A DNA stretch of 64,000 nt from the NCBI RefSeq assembly GCF_021389935.1, contig NZ_CP089979.1, forward strand, positions 4,631,001-4,695,000, written 5' to 3'. The position numbers and the translations under genes were made by a program. This document shows, piece by piece, positions 7,331 to 17,400 of the stretch. Below the pieces are notes generated by a model. The model made no database searches. It was given only the letters and a program-made list of their open reading frames with translations, and was not told the DNA's origin. This DNA is from Fulvivirga ligni. Lineage in GTDB: Bacteria; Bacteroidota; Bacteroidia; Cytophagales; Cyclobacteriaceae. The first letter of the stretch is position 1. Every line of letters begins with the position of its first letter.

Positions 7331-9385
7331 CTAATTCTCCAAAATCACCACTTCTGTTCTACGATTTAGCTTTCTACCGGCTTCATTGTCAGATCCATCT
7401 GGGTTTTCATTGGGGGCTATTGGCTTTTCTTCTCCGTAGCCTACTGCTTTCAATCGGTCAGCGTCTATACCTTTTTCAATAAGGTATCTTCTAATGGCAT
7501 CAGCTCTTTCTTGTGAGAGTTCCTGGTTTAGCTTTTCATCGCCTTTACTATCGGTATGCCCTGCAATTTCAATCTTGATGGTCGGGTTAGCACTGAGGAA
7601 TTTCTCGAGTATATCGATATCTTTCAATGCTCCCTCCTGAATATCTGAAGCTCCAAATTCAAAATATATGTGCTCCATCACTAAAACAGTACCTTTCTTA
7701 AGCTCTTTTACATTCAGCGACTTATCTGTAAGTGCCAGTGGCTTTACCTCCGTAATGGTCTCTATTTCCTTTTGCTCGGTTTTCTTATTCATCACCAAAA
7801 TCACGGTATCAGGATAGCTATCTCTGCTTATATCCATGAAAGTGTTTTCATAACCCATTTTTGAGGCTGCCACTTCAATATTTTGATCTTGAAGATGTCT
7901 GATGGTAAAGGTTCCTTTCTTTTCAGTTTGCAGCATCACAGATGCAGTATCAGAGGCTTCTGTGCCCTGCACACGTAGCGCTACGGTAGCTTCAGCCAAT
8001 GGAACAGAGTCAGCATTGATAACAATGGCAGGAATTTCCATCACCATCTGCTTCGTAAAATAAAAGATATCATCACAGCAGTTTTCGCCAAACACAGCGC
8101 CTTCTTCACTCCTGTTTGAGACCAGGGTGCCATTGGATTCACTTACCCTCCAGGAGAAATAGGTATCATCAAAGCCTGTATTTACCGCAGCCCCCAGATT
8201 TTCTGGTCTTCTAAAACTTTTAAGACCTCCAAAAGCCTTGAAAACATCATAGCCGCCCAGACCAAAGTGGTAATCGGAGCTGAAATATAAAGTTTGAGTA
8301 TCAGAATCATAGAACGGAGTAATCTCATTTCCCGAGCTGTTTACCGCGCTTCCACAGTTTACCGGGGCGGCCCAATCGCCTCTTTTGCTTCTGGCCGAAT
8401 ACCAAATATCCATCCCTCCTTTTCCTCCTGGTCTATCGGAGGCAAAATAGAGAATTTCCGTGGTGAAGCCCCTTCTGGAATAATAACCAAAGGCCGGCTG
8501 GGTGCTGGTATAAGAACCTTTGTTAATGCCATTTTTGAGCTTTTCTGGTTTAGTCCAGGTGTTATGCTTTTTATAGGAAACATAAACATCACACCTCACC
8601 TCATGCTGATCATTCTCCTGGCATACGCTGAAGGCAAATGATTTACCATCTTTAGAAAAGGTGCCATTAGCACTGTGAAAAAGATCATTATTATACTCAT
8701 CTACTAACTCTGGCGTATCCCATTCCTCACTACTCTTGCGGGTCATATATATCTGATTCACAGCAGGAAACTCTTCGTGGTCTTCCACCGTAATCAGAGA
8801 ATCACTTCTGAGGGACGTAAAAAGCAAGGTAGATTGATCCTTCCATACCGGACCAAAATCAGAGTAGCTCCCATTTACAGTTTCCGGCAACTTTTCAATA
8901 ATAAATTCACCTACATAGCCATCCTGCATAATTTTCTGAGCCTCAGAGCACGACCGGATCTTGGCATTAGCTATCCGCTTCAAGTCGCGGTAATTCTGGG
9001 CTTGTGGCTTTAATCTCAAAAACATAAGATAGATCTCTTTGGCTCCATCATAATCCTGCACAGCCATCAAGCTATTACCATAATATAGGTAGGAAAGATA
9101 GTGCTCATTCCTAAGCTCTTTGTCGTTACCTATCAGCTGTACCAGGTGCTCATAGGCGTTAGCCGCCTTTTTATGATTTCTACTATGGTAAAGAGATTCT
9201 GCCAGCATATTCCAGCTTTCAAAATCCTTTGGAGCCTGCTTCACTACCTTTTGAAGCAAAGGTATGGCCTGGTAATAATCACCAGCCTTAAAGCTAGCCT
9301 CAGCTGAGGTCTTCAACTCTGCATTTTGCGCTCCTACAGCTCCATGAAATAAGATGAATATCAACAGTAAAAAATTTCTTCTCAT
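7331..9385 (-). CDS. OmpA-family envelope protein with TPR, beta-propeller and carboxypeptidase-regulatory-like domains (PorE-like)
   Basis: 684 residues with a signal peptide (ends VGAQ). Order of domains: TPR repeats (about 22-150), a PD40-type beta-propeller (about 170-450; blades such as GGMDIWYSARSKRGDW and YDVFKAFGG), a small carboxypeptidase-regulatory-like beta domain (about 455-540), and a C-terminal OmpA peptidoglycan-binding domain (about 565-684, IEIAGHTDSKGDEKLNQELS). This is the layout of PorE, a T9SS component that holds the secretion machinery to peptidoglycan, and of paralogues found beside adhesin genes. The gene begins one base after the PorP/SprF gene ends, so it is probably the last gene of the adhesin operon. 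Whether it is the core PorE or a dedicated paralogue cannot be decided here. Confidence 0.85.
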   Translation of the reverse strand: MRRNFLLLIFILFHGAVGAQNAELKTSAEASFKAGDYYQAIPLLQKVVKQAPKDFESWNMLAESLYHSRNHKKAANAYEHLVQLIGNDKELRNEHYLSYLYYGNSLMAVQDYDGAKEIYLMFLRLKPQAQNYRDLKRIANAKIRSCSEAQKIMQDGYVGEFIIEKLPETVNGSYSDFGPVWKDQSTLLFTSLRSDSLITVEDHEEFPAVNQIYMTRKSSEEWDTPELVDEYNNDLFHSANGTFSKDGKSFAFSVCQENDQHEVRCDVYVSYKKHNTWTKPEKLKNGINKGSYTSTQPAFGYYSRRGFTTEILYFASDRPGGKGGMDIWYSARSKRGDWAAPVNCGSAVNSSGNEITPFYDSDTQTLYFSSDYHFGLGGYDVFKAFGGLKSFRRPENLGAAVNTGFDDTYFSWRVSESNGTLVSNRSEEGAVFGENCCDDIFYFTKQMVMEIPAIVINADSVPLAEATVALRVQGTEASDTASVMLQTEKKGTFTIRHLQDQNIEVAASKMGYENTFMDISRDSYPDTVILVMNKKTEQKEIETITEVKPLALTDKSLNVKELKKGTVLVMEHIYFEFGASDIQEGALKDIDILEKFLSANPTIKIEIAGHTDSKGDEKLNQELSQERADAIRRYLIEKGIDADRLKAVGYGEEKPIAPNENPDGSDNEAGRKLNRRTEVVILEN

Positions 9386-9386
9386 G

Positions 9387-10430
9387 TTAAAAAATTCTGC
9401 AAGGAACAGTGTAATTAGACGTATTATTTTTAGTTCGCCCTTTATAAATTAGAGATATTTCAAATACTCCCGGGTTAGAAAAATCAGTATCCTGCACTTG
9501 AGTAATCTCCTTCAATCCTGAAATGGAAAAGTCATAACTGGCGTGCAATGAAAAACCTTTGTAGGTGCCTCCAGCATACACAATAATGTATTCTGACCAC
9601 TGCGCAAAGGCTCCGACATCTAGCTGCACTTGCTTTTGAGGCACCAAAAGATACTCCAGAACGGCACCTGTGCTTACCTCTGTTTCGTTCTGTTGTAAGC
9701 TTACCAACCAGCGCGGAACCAGGGCCACTTTTTCATTAAACTTATACTTCACATTACCAGAAATCAGCTTTCGGTTCATATGAGCTTCTGAGAGTGAATC
9801 ACTATAAAAGCTTTGTTGTGGCTTCACCATATTAAGCCAGGAAGCAGAAACACCTGCACTCCACTTTTTATTGATCAGAAAGCTATAGTCCAATCCCGCT
9901 CCTGCATCGTAGTTTGCCATATTATCTCCGGCTATGGGCTCTCCATTGGGAAGGTCAAGGTTAGCTACGAAACCGTCAAACTGACTTTCAAACAGCAACT
10001 TATCAATATCAAAAGAGGCCATTGAATAGCTAAAATTTATACCCAGTGATAGCCTGTGTCTGCCTTGGAAATCTAATGGATGGTGATAAGCAAAGGATAA
10101 ACCTAACTCCTGATTTTGCATGAGTCCGTTCCCCAAGTGATCATCTATGGCGTATAGACCTGCTCCCCATTCATCACCAGGTAAAAAGCCTTTTGAGAAT
10201 TTAAAATCGGTTGACAAACCATAGGTTTCAAATTCTGATTCAATACTGTTCCACTGCTTGCGGTAAATACCCGAAATACGGTACGATTCTTTAAAATTAC
10301 CCGTACTGGCTGGTTGTATGTATAAAGGAAAATTAAAGAACTGCGTAAATTTCACCTCCTGAACCTGTGCCTTAGCCATAGAAACAATTATCAGCAACAG
10401 CGAGATGAGTAGACCAACTTTTCTCATCAT
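9387..10430 (-). CDS. PorP/SprF-family outer-membrane protein
   Basis: 347 residues with a signal peptide (ends AKAQ) followed by FTQFFNFPLYIQPASTGNF, a close match to the family's opening 'FSQY...P...NPA.TG'. The rest alternates polar and hydrophobic residues as a beta-barrel of about 12-14 strands. In Flavobacterium johnsoniae, SprF is needed to secrete the adhesin SprB, and type-B T9SS cargo in general depends on such a partner. Here the gene overlaps the stop of the type-B-tailed adhesin upstream by four bases (ATGA), so the two are translationally coupled. The start could be either of two adjacent ATGs. Confidence 0.9.
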   Translation of the reverse strand: MMRKVGLLISLLLIIVSMAKAQVQEVKFTQFFNFPLYIQPASTGNFKESYRISGIYRKQWNSIESEFETYGLSTDFKFSKGFLPGDEWGAGLYAIDDHLGNGLMQNQELGLSFAYHHPLDFQGRHRLSLGINFSYSMASFDIDKLLFESQFDGFVANLDLPNGEPIAGDNMANYDAGAGLDYSFLINKKWSAGVSASWLNMVKPQQSFYSDSLSEAHMNRKLISGNVKYKFNEKVALVPRWLVSLQQNETEVSTGAVLEYLLVPQKQVQLDVGAFAQWSEYIIVYAGGTYKGFSLHASYDFSISGLKEITQVQDTDFSNPGVFEISLIYKGRTKNNTSNYTVPCRIF

Positions 10431-13400
10431 CTTAGTAAGGTTAAATTCTTTTTAAAATTAAATTCGGTGTCATAAGCGCCAGATGCCTGAACGTGAACAA
10501 CATACACACCTGCAGGCTGGCGTTTGCCTTTATACTCACCGTCCCAAATGGCATTCACATCACCGTTAGCATCAAACACCACTTGTCCATGACGATTGTA
10601 CACCTTAAAAGTATGTAGCACCTTAATCCCCTGCTGAATTAATTTAAACTCATCATTTTTCAGGTCATTATTTGGTGAAAAAGCCGTTGGAATATCCAGA
10701 TAAACATTGAGATCCAGTAATTGCTCGTAAGTATTAGAGCAGCCCGCTGTGTTAACAACAGTATGCTTGAGCAAGAATTTCTCTATGGCGTCATAAGTGT
10801 GGATAGGGTCTTTTTCATCAGAGGTAGCGCCGTCGCCAAAATCCCAGGAATAAGATACAATGTCACCTTCAGAATCATCATAAAATTGCATAGGAATGAA
10901 AGCTTCCACAAAAGTTACTGGAATATCTACCCCAGCCACCGGCGCAGGATGAACATAAACCTCCCTGGTTAGGGTATCTCTACACCCTAATGAAGAGGTA
11001 GAAATCAGGCTCACAGGCCAGTAGCCCGACTGCGGGAAGGTATGCTTTGCGTTTTCTTTCGTAGAAGTAGAGCCATCAGGAAATATCCATTCATACCCGG
11101 CAATGGTGCCATCCCTCTCAGTAGTAAGATTTACAAACTGCATTTCCTCTCTTTCGCAGATATCTGGATATTCAAAATCTATCAAAGGCGGGTTAATCAC
11201 AGTAACACTATGTTGCACACTTTTTTCACACCCGGAGAACCTGTTCAGAACGGTTAGTGTAACGTCATAAGGTCCTCCTGGCGGAAAGGCATGGGTGATC
11301 ATGGGCATGGGCACCTGACCTTCCTCTACCGCTGTTCCGTCACCAAAGTCCCATCTGTAGTCAGTAATATTTTCTAAGGTATCCTGATAGTGCTGCTTAA
11401 AAAGCATCGGCTCCTTAGCACATATCTTTTCAAAGGTGAAATCAGGTCTTGATACAACATCGGCGTACTCTGTTCTACTATCATACCCATTACAGCCATT
11501 GATATCCGTTACCTCCAGACTGATTCTATACTCATTTCGCTCAGCAAATGTGAAGGTAATAGTTTCGTCCGTGCTAGTGACTTCTGCACCTGTTTTGGTG
11601 TTTCTAATGGTCCACAGCACAGACTGAATATTATCATCAGATTCATAACTGAACACAATTTCCTCGTCTTTACAAATACGCTCATCAGAAGATATAATAT
11701 TGGCTACAGGCAGCGGATGAACCAAAAGTGATTCTATAAAAGACGAATCACATGAACCCGTGGCATAGATATTATTATTGTAGAACACTGTGCCTTTAAT
11801 ATCATAAGTACCTGGCTGAGTGTACTTGTATGTCAGCTCCTGAGAACCGGATGTAGCACCATTATCAAAATCCCATAAGTAGGAATCAACATGAGGCCCT
11901 GTGGGTGCAACGACCTTAATATCAGTTCTTAAACAAATTTCACCATTGGCATCCAGATCGAAAACTGGAGTTTTATCTAGTGACATGTTATAGATTGTTG
12001 CTGAAAAAGTGTCAATACAACCATCGTCATCTTCCACTTGTAGAGACACATTATAATCACCTTCACTGGTAAAATCATGGGTAGGTTCTCTAAGAGCTGA
12101 TAGGTTATCAGGGCCACTATCTCCGAAATTCCATGAGTAATCTGTTATAGTATTGGTACTGGATGAGTTGTTATTAAATTGGATAACATCTCCGGGTTTG
12201 CAGTATGGGTCATAGTTAAACCTGGCTGATAATGGGTAAGTAACTGAGACCTGGTCTTCATAGGAGCAGCCCAGATCATCTGTAGCCAGTAGACTGTAGT
12301 AGCCACTTTTATCTATTTCTATGTCCTCTGTGGTTTCAAAATTACTCCACATATAATTGATATTACCTGTGCCTCCATCCAGAATATCACTATGAAGAAC
12401 AGTATCAGGAGCACTACAAACGAGGAAGAAATCACTTTCAATTATATTCACTAATGGACTTAAATGAATCTCGTGCTGTACAGTTTTGGTATTGGTACAC
12501 CCATTAAGGTTCTCTACTTCAACCGTGATATCGAACACACCACCAGTTTCATATTCGTGAAAAGCTTGCAAAGCACCCACCGCCAGTTGTTCAATAGTAC
12601 CATCTCCATAATTTATTCGCACCTGCTTTATTACATCGCAGTATTGAAAGGTAGTGGCATCAAAAGTAAATGAAACCACGTTATGAGAGCATATACCGTC
12701 AATGATTATATTAAAATCCGGCGGTCCACATATGGTTACGGCATTAGTAAATACTGCTGAACAGGCGGGATTGCCATTATCTGTAATTGTTTGAGTAACC
12801 GTATAACGACCTGGGGCCGCATAGGTATGTTGTGGGTTTCTTTCAAAAGAGCTGGTACCATCACCAAAATCCCATTCCCAACGCACGATATTCTTATCGT
12901 CACTGGTATGAGAAGAGAGATCAGTAAACTGGGTAGGTACTCCAAAACATTGTGGAGATGCCATAAAAGCGGCAGTCATCTCACTTTCAAAAATAATGGT
13001 ATCAGAAGCATAGCACCCCAGCTCATCCGTCACTTTTAGTATGTACTCTCCTACTTGAGCATCTATATCCGGCTCCGGCACCAGACCATTCCATAAGTAA
13101 GTATAGTCGCCAGTGCCCCCAGTTACTTCCGGGTTAATCTCAACAAACTCATTACATGATAAGGTTGTGCCCTCTCCTAATTCAAAGGAAGGAATAGGTA
13201 AGACATTTATAATGAATGTTTTAGTATTGGCTCCAGGTTGCGGACATACATTATCCTTTGCTTCAATAACGAAGGTATGCACGCCAATATCTGTTTTCTT
13301 TGTATCCCAGAGGATCCGACCAGTAGGTGATGTAGAATTATTATTGACCACTGAAAATACTCCTGATGGTCCGCTTAACTTTAATACTGTGAGTTGGTCT

Positions 13401-14428
13401 CCAGCATCATCATCTGAAACATTGAAGCTCAGGTTAGCCGTTTGGCCTGCACATATGCCAACAGAATCCACATCTAAACCAAGGAAATCTGATATTTGTG
13501 GAATGGTGTTGTCTTTGTCTTCACTGGAAACCTGAATACCTCGTTTTACCCAGCCAATTAGCTCACCATCTCTATATTCTTCTACTTTAAAATCAGTAAC
13601 ACCTACCTGGACACCGTTCACTGAAAAAGTTAAATCGCCACTATTGGCGCTCAGGGTCGGAGTATCATTAAAGATCATGAACTCCAATTCATTATACTCA
13701 TAGATGCTATTATAGACTACATCAAGGTCATAATTCACCTTGGGTACGACCACAGCGTATTGCAATTGGTCACCATCAGCGTCTACCGCCACATTGTTAA
13801 AAGTAACCTCCTGATTAGCCGATACCATCACTACAGCCGGACCATCAAATACTACTGAATTATTACATGAAGCTGCTTTATTATTGATAGATGACTCAAT
13901 GAAAAAATCCTGAAATTCTGGATCCTGAAGGTTGTCAATCTCGCTACTTCGTGCCGCCCTCTTCCAGAAAAAGCGCCAATCGGCACTTCCCTCATAGGCT
14001 GAAAGGTCCACTATACCTTTGTAAACCACTTTATTGACACCAGGATCACTACCTCCTCTACAAGTAGATACAGAAGATGAACACCCAAGCTTCACCTCGG
14101 TAGTAGATTGCTTTTCAACATTAATACTGAGGGGTGATGACGGTAAAATACCTAAATCTGTAGCATAGTATTGAATAGGATAATACCTCTCCAGTACCGC
14201 ACTGGAACCACAATCACTATAAACAGTGAGTAGTATTTCATATCTCTTACCACCCAGACAGCGATAAGTGATTTCTCCTCCGATAATATGAGTTGCAAAT
14301 AGATTACCTGAAACTATAGTCAGCAAAAAGATAATAACCAGCTGACGCAAAAAATTAATAGACACCAGTTTAAAAAATATAAGTACTACATAGAGCCAAA
14401 ACGCCTGCAGTATACGGCAAAATGCCAA
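10427..14428 (-). CDS. PKD-repeat surface adhesin with T9SS type-B sorting domain
   Basis: 1333 residues. The mature protein probably begins at THIIGGEITYRC, a sequence often seen at the N-terminus of Bacteroidota gliding-associated proteins. About eight PKD or PKD-like domains follow (for example WEWDFGDGTSSF and YSWDFGDGATSD), and the last 95 residues form a type-B (CHU_C, TIGR04131-like) C-terminal domain: IPTAFSPNNDLKNDEF to NLTLLR. It should be a cell-surface or released adhesin exported by T9SS with the SprF-like protein encoded next. The ATG at 14428 leaves an over-long leader; GTG at 14365 would give a better signal peptide (MSINFLRQLVIIFLL). Sixty-two bases separate it from the preceding gene, so it may have its own promoter. 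Confidence 0.85.
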   Translation of the reverse strand: MAFCRILQAFWLYVVLIFFKLVSINFLRQLVIIFLLTIVSGNLFATHIIGGEITYRCLGGKRYEILLTVYSDCGSSAVLERYYPIQYYATDLGILPSSPLSINVEKQSTTEVKLGCSSSVSTCRGGSDPGVNKVVYKGIVDLSAYEGSADWRFFWKRAARSSEIDNLQDPEFQDFFIESSINNKAASCNNSVVFDGPAVVMVSANQEVTFNNVAVDADGDQLQYAVVVPKVNYDLDVVYNSIYEYNELEFMIFNDTPTLSANSGDLTFSVNGVQVGVTDFKVEEYRDGELIGWVKRGIQVSSEDKDNTIPQISDFLGLDVDSVGICAGQTANLSFNVSDDDAGDQLTVLKLSGPSGVFSVVNNNSTSPTGRILWDTKKTDIGVHTFVIEAKDNVCPQPGANTKTFIINVLPIPSFELGEGTTLSCNEFVEINPEVTGGTGDYTYLWNGLVPEPDIDAQVGEYILKVTDELGCYASDTIIFESEMTAAFMASPQCFGVPTQFTDLSSHTSDDKNIVRWEWDFGDGTSSFERNPQHTYAAPGRYTVTQTITDNGNPACSAVFTNAVTICGPPDFNIIIDGICSHNVVSFTFDATTFQYCDVIKQVRINYGDGTIEQLAVGALQAFHEYETGGVFDITVEVENLNGCTNTKTVQHEIHLSPLVNIIESDFFLVCSAPDTVLHSDILDGGTGNINYMWSNFETTEDIEIDKSGYYSLLATDDLGCSYEDQVSVTYPLSARFNYDPYCKPGDVIQFNNNSSSTNTITDYSWNFGDSGPDNLSALREPTHDFTSEGDYNVSLQVEDDDGCIDTFSATIYNMSLDKTPVFDLDANGEICLRTDIKVVAPTGPHVDSYLWDFDNGATSGSQELTYKYTQPGTYDIKGTVFYNNNIYATGSCDSSFIESLLVHPLPVANIISSDERICKDEEIVFSYESDDNIQSVLWTIRNTKTGAEVTSTDETITFTFAERNEYRISLEVTDINGCNGYDSRTEYADVVSRPDFTFEKICAKEPMLFKQHYQDTLENITDYRWDFGDGTAVEEGQVPMPMITHAFPPGGPYDVTLTVLNRFSGCEKSVQHSVTVINPPLIDFEYPDICEREEMQFVNLTTERDGTIAGYEWIFPDGSTSTKENAKHTFPQSGYWPVSLISTSSLGCRDTLTREVYVHPAPVAGVDIPVTFVEAFIPMQFYDDSEGDIVSYSWDFGDGATSDEKDPIHTYDAIEKFLLKHTVVNTAGCSNTYEQLLDLNVYLDIPTAFSPNNDLKNDEFKLIQQGIKVLHTFKVYNRHGQVVFDANGDVNAIWDGEYKGKRQPAGVYVVHVQASGAYDTEFNFKKNLTLLR

Positions 14429-14490
14429 ATTTTAAAAACTAAATCAAATATTAATCTTTTATTATTTAATATTACTTAAGAAACATTAAA

Positions 14491-17400
14491 CTATTTCAAG
14501 ATCAATATTCTCTTTACAACTGTTTGTCCACCAACCTTCAACCACAGCATATACATACCGGGTTTGTTTTCTGAAGCATCCACTTCCAGTTCTACAGATT
14601 TGCTGGCGTCCAGCTGGGCGTTTAATAGGATTTGGTTGCCTTCAAGGTCTATTAACTTGAACTCAGGACTCAGGGCTTCTGATAATTCAAGCTCTATTTT
14701 GAACTTGCCATTACTTGGGTTCGGGCTTACTTTAAAGGCTTTGATCAAGTCATGTTCCGCTGTAAGTCTGCCGCCTTCACTATCTTTTGGAGCATCCAAT
14801 ATGGTTAAAGACTGAGTATAAAAGTCAGAACAGTTGGCCAGGCCTACTTCCATGTCTATACCGTAAGTACCTGGTTCTCTGAAGATCACCTCTGCATAGT
14901 CCTTGTTAGAAGTTAGTACCTCTGCGCCTTCAGGGAAACCCCACTCAAGTCTTTCTGGTATAGGCCAGCTGATGTCGATCAACACTACAGTATCGCCCAC
15001 ATATGCTTCTGATATCATCAAGAAGTCAGCTTGAAGCAGATCATCTGATAAGGTGAGTTCAAAATCATCTTCTGCGATACAACCTTTGGCATTGACCACT
15101 TCCAGATGGTATACACCTGGTTCTGTGAGTCTTACAGTGCTTTCATTGCTATTAAAGCCATTATCTGATTCCCATGAGTAGGCTGTGCCTTCAGTTGGAG
15201 AAGTGATCACATAGGTACCTCCAGTACAAATAGCATTGTCATCTATTGACACACTGTAATTTTCTGCATCAGGGATGGTTATGGTAGTTTGTGATTGACA
15301 GCCCTTGCCGTCAGTAATATCAATAGTGTACTCTCCTGCTGACAACTGATCATGGAAAGTGCCCGTAGCACCATCGAACCAGGTATAGGTGTAATTACCA
15401 TTACCTCCAACACCTTGTATAGTAACCGAACCATCCTGATCTCCAGCACAGGTAGGGCGCTGCAATGAAGCTGCCTCTACTGAGAGTGGACTTACACCAT
15501 CCACATGAACAGTGGTAATGAAAGTACATCCCTGATTATCAGTGATCTCCAGATCATAATCGCCTTGTTGAACATTATTAAGTACCGTACCTGTTTGTCC
15601 GTTGGACCAGCTATAAGTATAACCACCACTTCCTCCGATACCCTGGATTTCAAAACGGCCATCTTCACTGTCAGCACAAGTGGCGGGGCGTGAGGAAACC
15701 GTCTGGTAATCAACAGCATCAGGATGTGGAACAGTAATTTGCTCTACTACTGTACAGCCATTGGCATCTGTAATACTCACTACATTAGTGCCTGGATGTA
15801 ATTCGGTAGGATTTGGTCCTGTTTCTCCATTGTCCCACTCTACTGTAAACGGGCCAACACCAGTAAGTTGTAAGGCTGCTCTACCATCGTTACTATCAAA
15901 ACAGCTGGTAGAGGTAAGGTTAGAGGCAGTAATCTCAGCGCCGTCCTCACTGCTTACGTTAGCATTGATATTAAAACTACAGGCATTTTCATCAGTAACT
16001 GTGGCTGTATAAATTCCTCCTGGTACATTCTGCAAGTTGGCCGAAGTACCCACCAATGTACCTGAGCTGTTCTTCCATTGGTAGCTATAGCTTCCGGTTC
16101 CACCCGATACATTTAAGGTAGCCGAACCATTGCTCTCTCCACACTGCGCTTCTGTGGTTGAGCTGATCTCACCTTCCAACAATGGTGGCTGCGTTAGACT
16201 GGTAGTCAAGGAAGCATCACAGCCATTAGCATCACGCATCATTATCAGATATGAGCCAGCCGTTAAATCATTAAATACACTACTGCTTTGCCAGTTAGTG
16301 CCATCCATAGAGTATTCATAACCGGATACCCCTCCTGATGAGTTTAGCGTGATGCTTCCAGTAGCTGTGTTAAAACATGATACATTATTTTTACTAGCTA
16401 CAGTAAGCGCCACTTCACTAGGCTCGGTAATGGTGAGGCTGGTGATATCAGTGGTACAGTTATTAGCATCGGTTATAGTGACTGAGTAGGTGCCGGCCGG
16501 TGCATTTGAAAGGTCCTGACCGCTACTACCATCTGACCAGCTAAAAGAGTAAGGTGCTGTTCCTCCTGATGGATCCAGTTCAATACTTCCGTTTCCATCA
16601 TCATGGCATGCAATATCGTTTATGACTGTAAGGCCATCCAGTTCATTAGGGGCTTCAACCTCCTTTTCCAATCGTTTAGTACACCCCTTACTATCAGTGA
16701 TATCAACATAATAGTTACCTGGATTCAAATTAGAAATAGAGTTCGCTGATGAGCCTGTGGACCAGGCATAAGTGTAACCTCCTGCTCCTCCGGATAAATT
16801 ACCTATGGATAGAGCTCCATCATTTGAATCATGGCAGGAGATCGCCGTCTCTGATAGAGTCCCTGTAATCGGATTGGGAGCCGTAATAGTAATGGATGTT
16901 GAATATTTAATGCAGTTCTGATCTTCTACAGTTACTGAGTACACACTAGCCTCCAGGCCTATAAATTTCACTTCCTGACCTGCGTTAGCATATTCTTCAT
17001 CTCCATTAGACAAGGTGAACTTATAGTCTAATCCTGTATCAAATGCCACTCCTCCTATAGCTGTTACTACGATCTCTCCATTATCACTATCAGGGCAGTC
17101 CGGGTTTTTCCTTTTAGCTGAAACTTCCGAGATAGTAAGATCACTGACAGTTAGAGTAACATCATCTGTCTTTGCTGTACAATGATTGCCATTATCCCTA
17201 ATGCTCCAGCGGAGCACATTTGCTCCTGATGAAAGGCCTGAAACAGTTGTATTAAACTTACTATTATCAGCAAAAACCGCAGCACCTGATACCACTGTCC
17301 ATTGACCCGATTCATTTGTACCCACTGTATTTCCGGCCAAAACTGCACTGTTTGAGCATAAGTATAGATCCTCTCCGGCCTGTGCCGCGGTAGTGTTTAT

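Noticed and set aside
13113-13535. 140-codon plus-strand frame opposite the PKD adhesin
   Set aside because: Antisense shadow with no family resemblance and no promoter.
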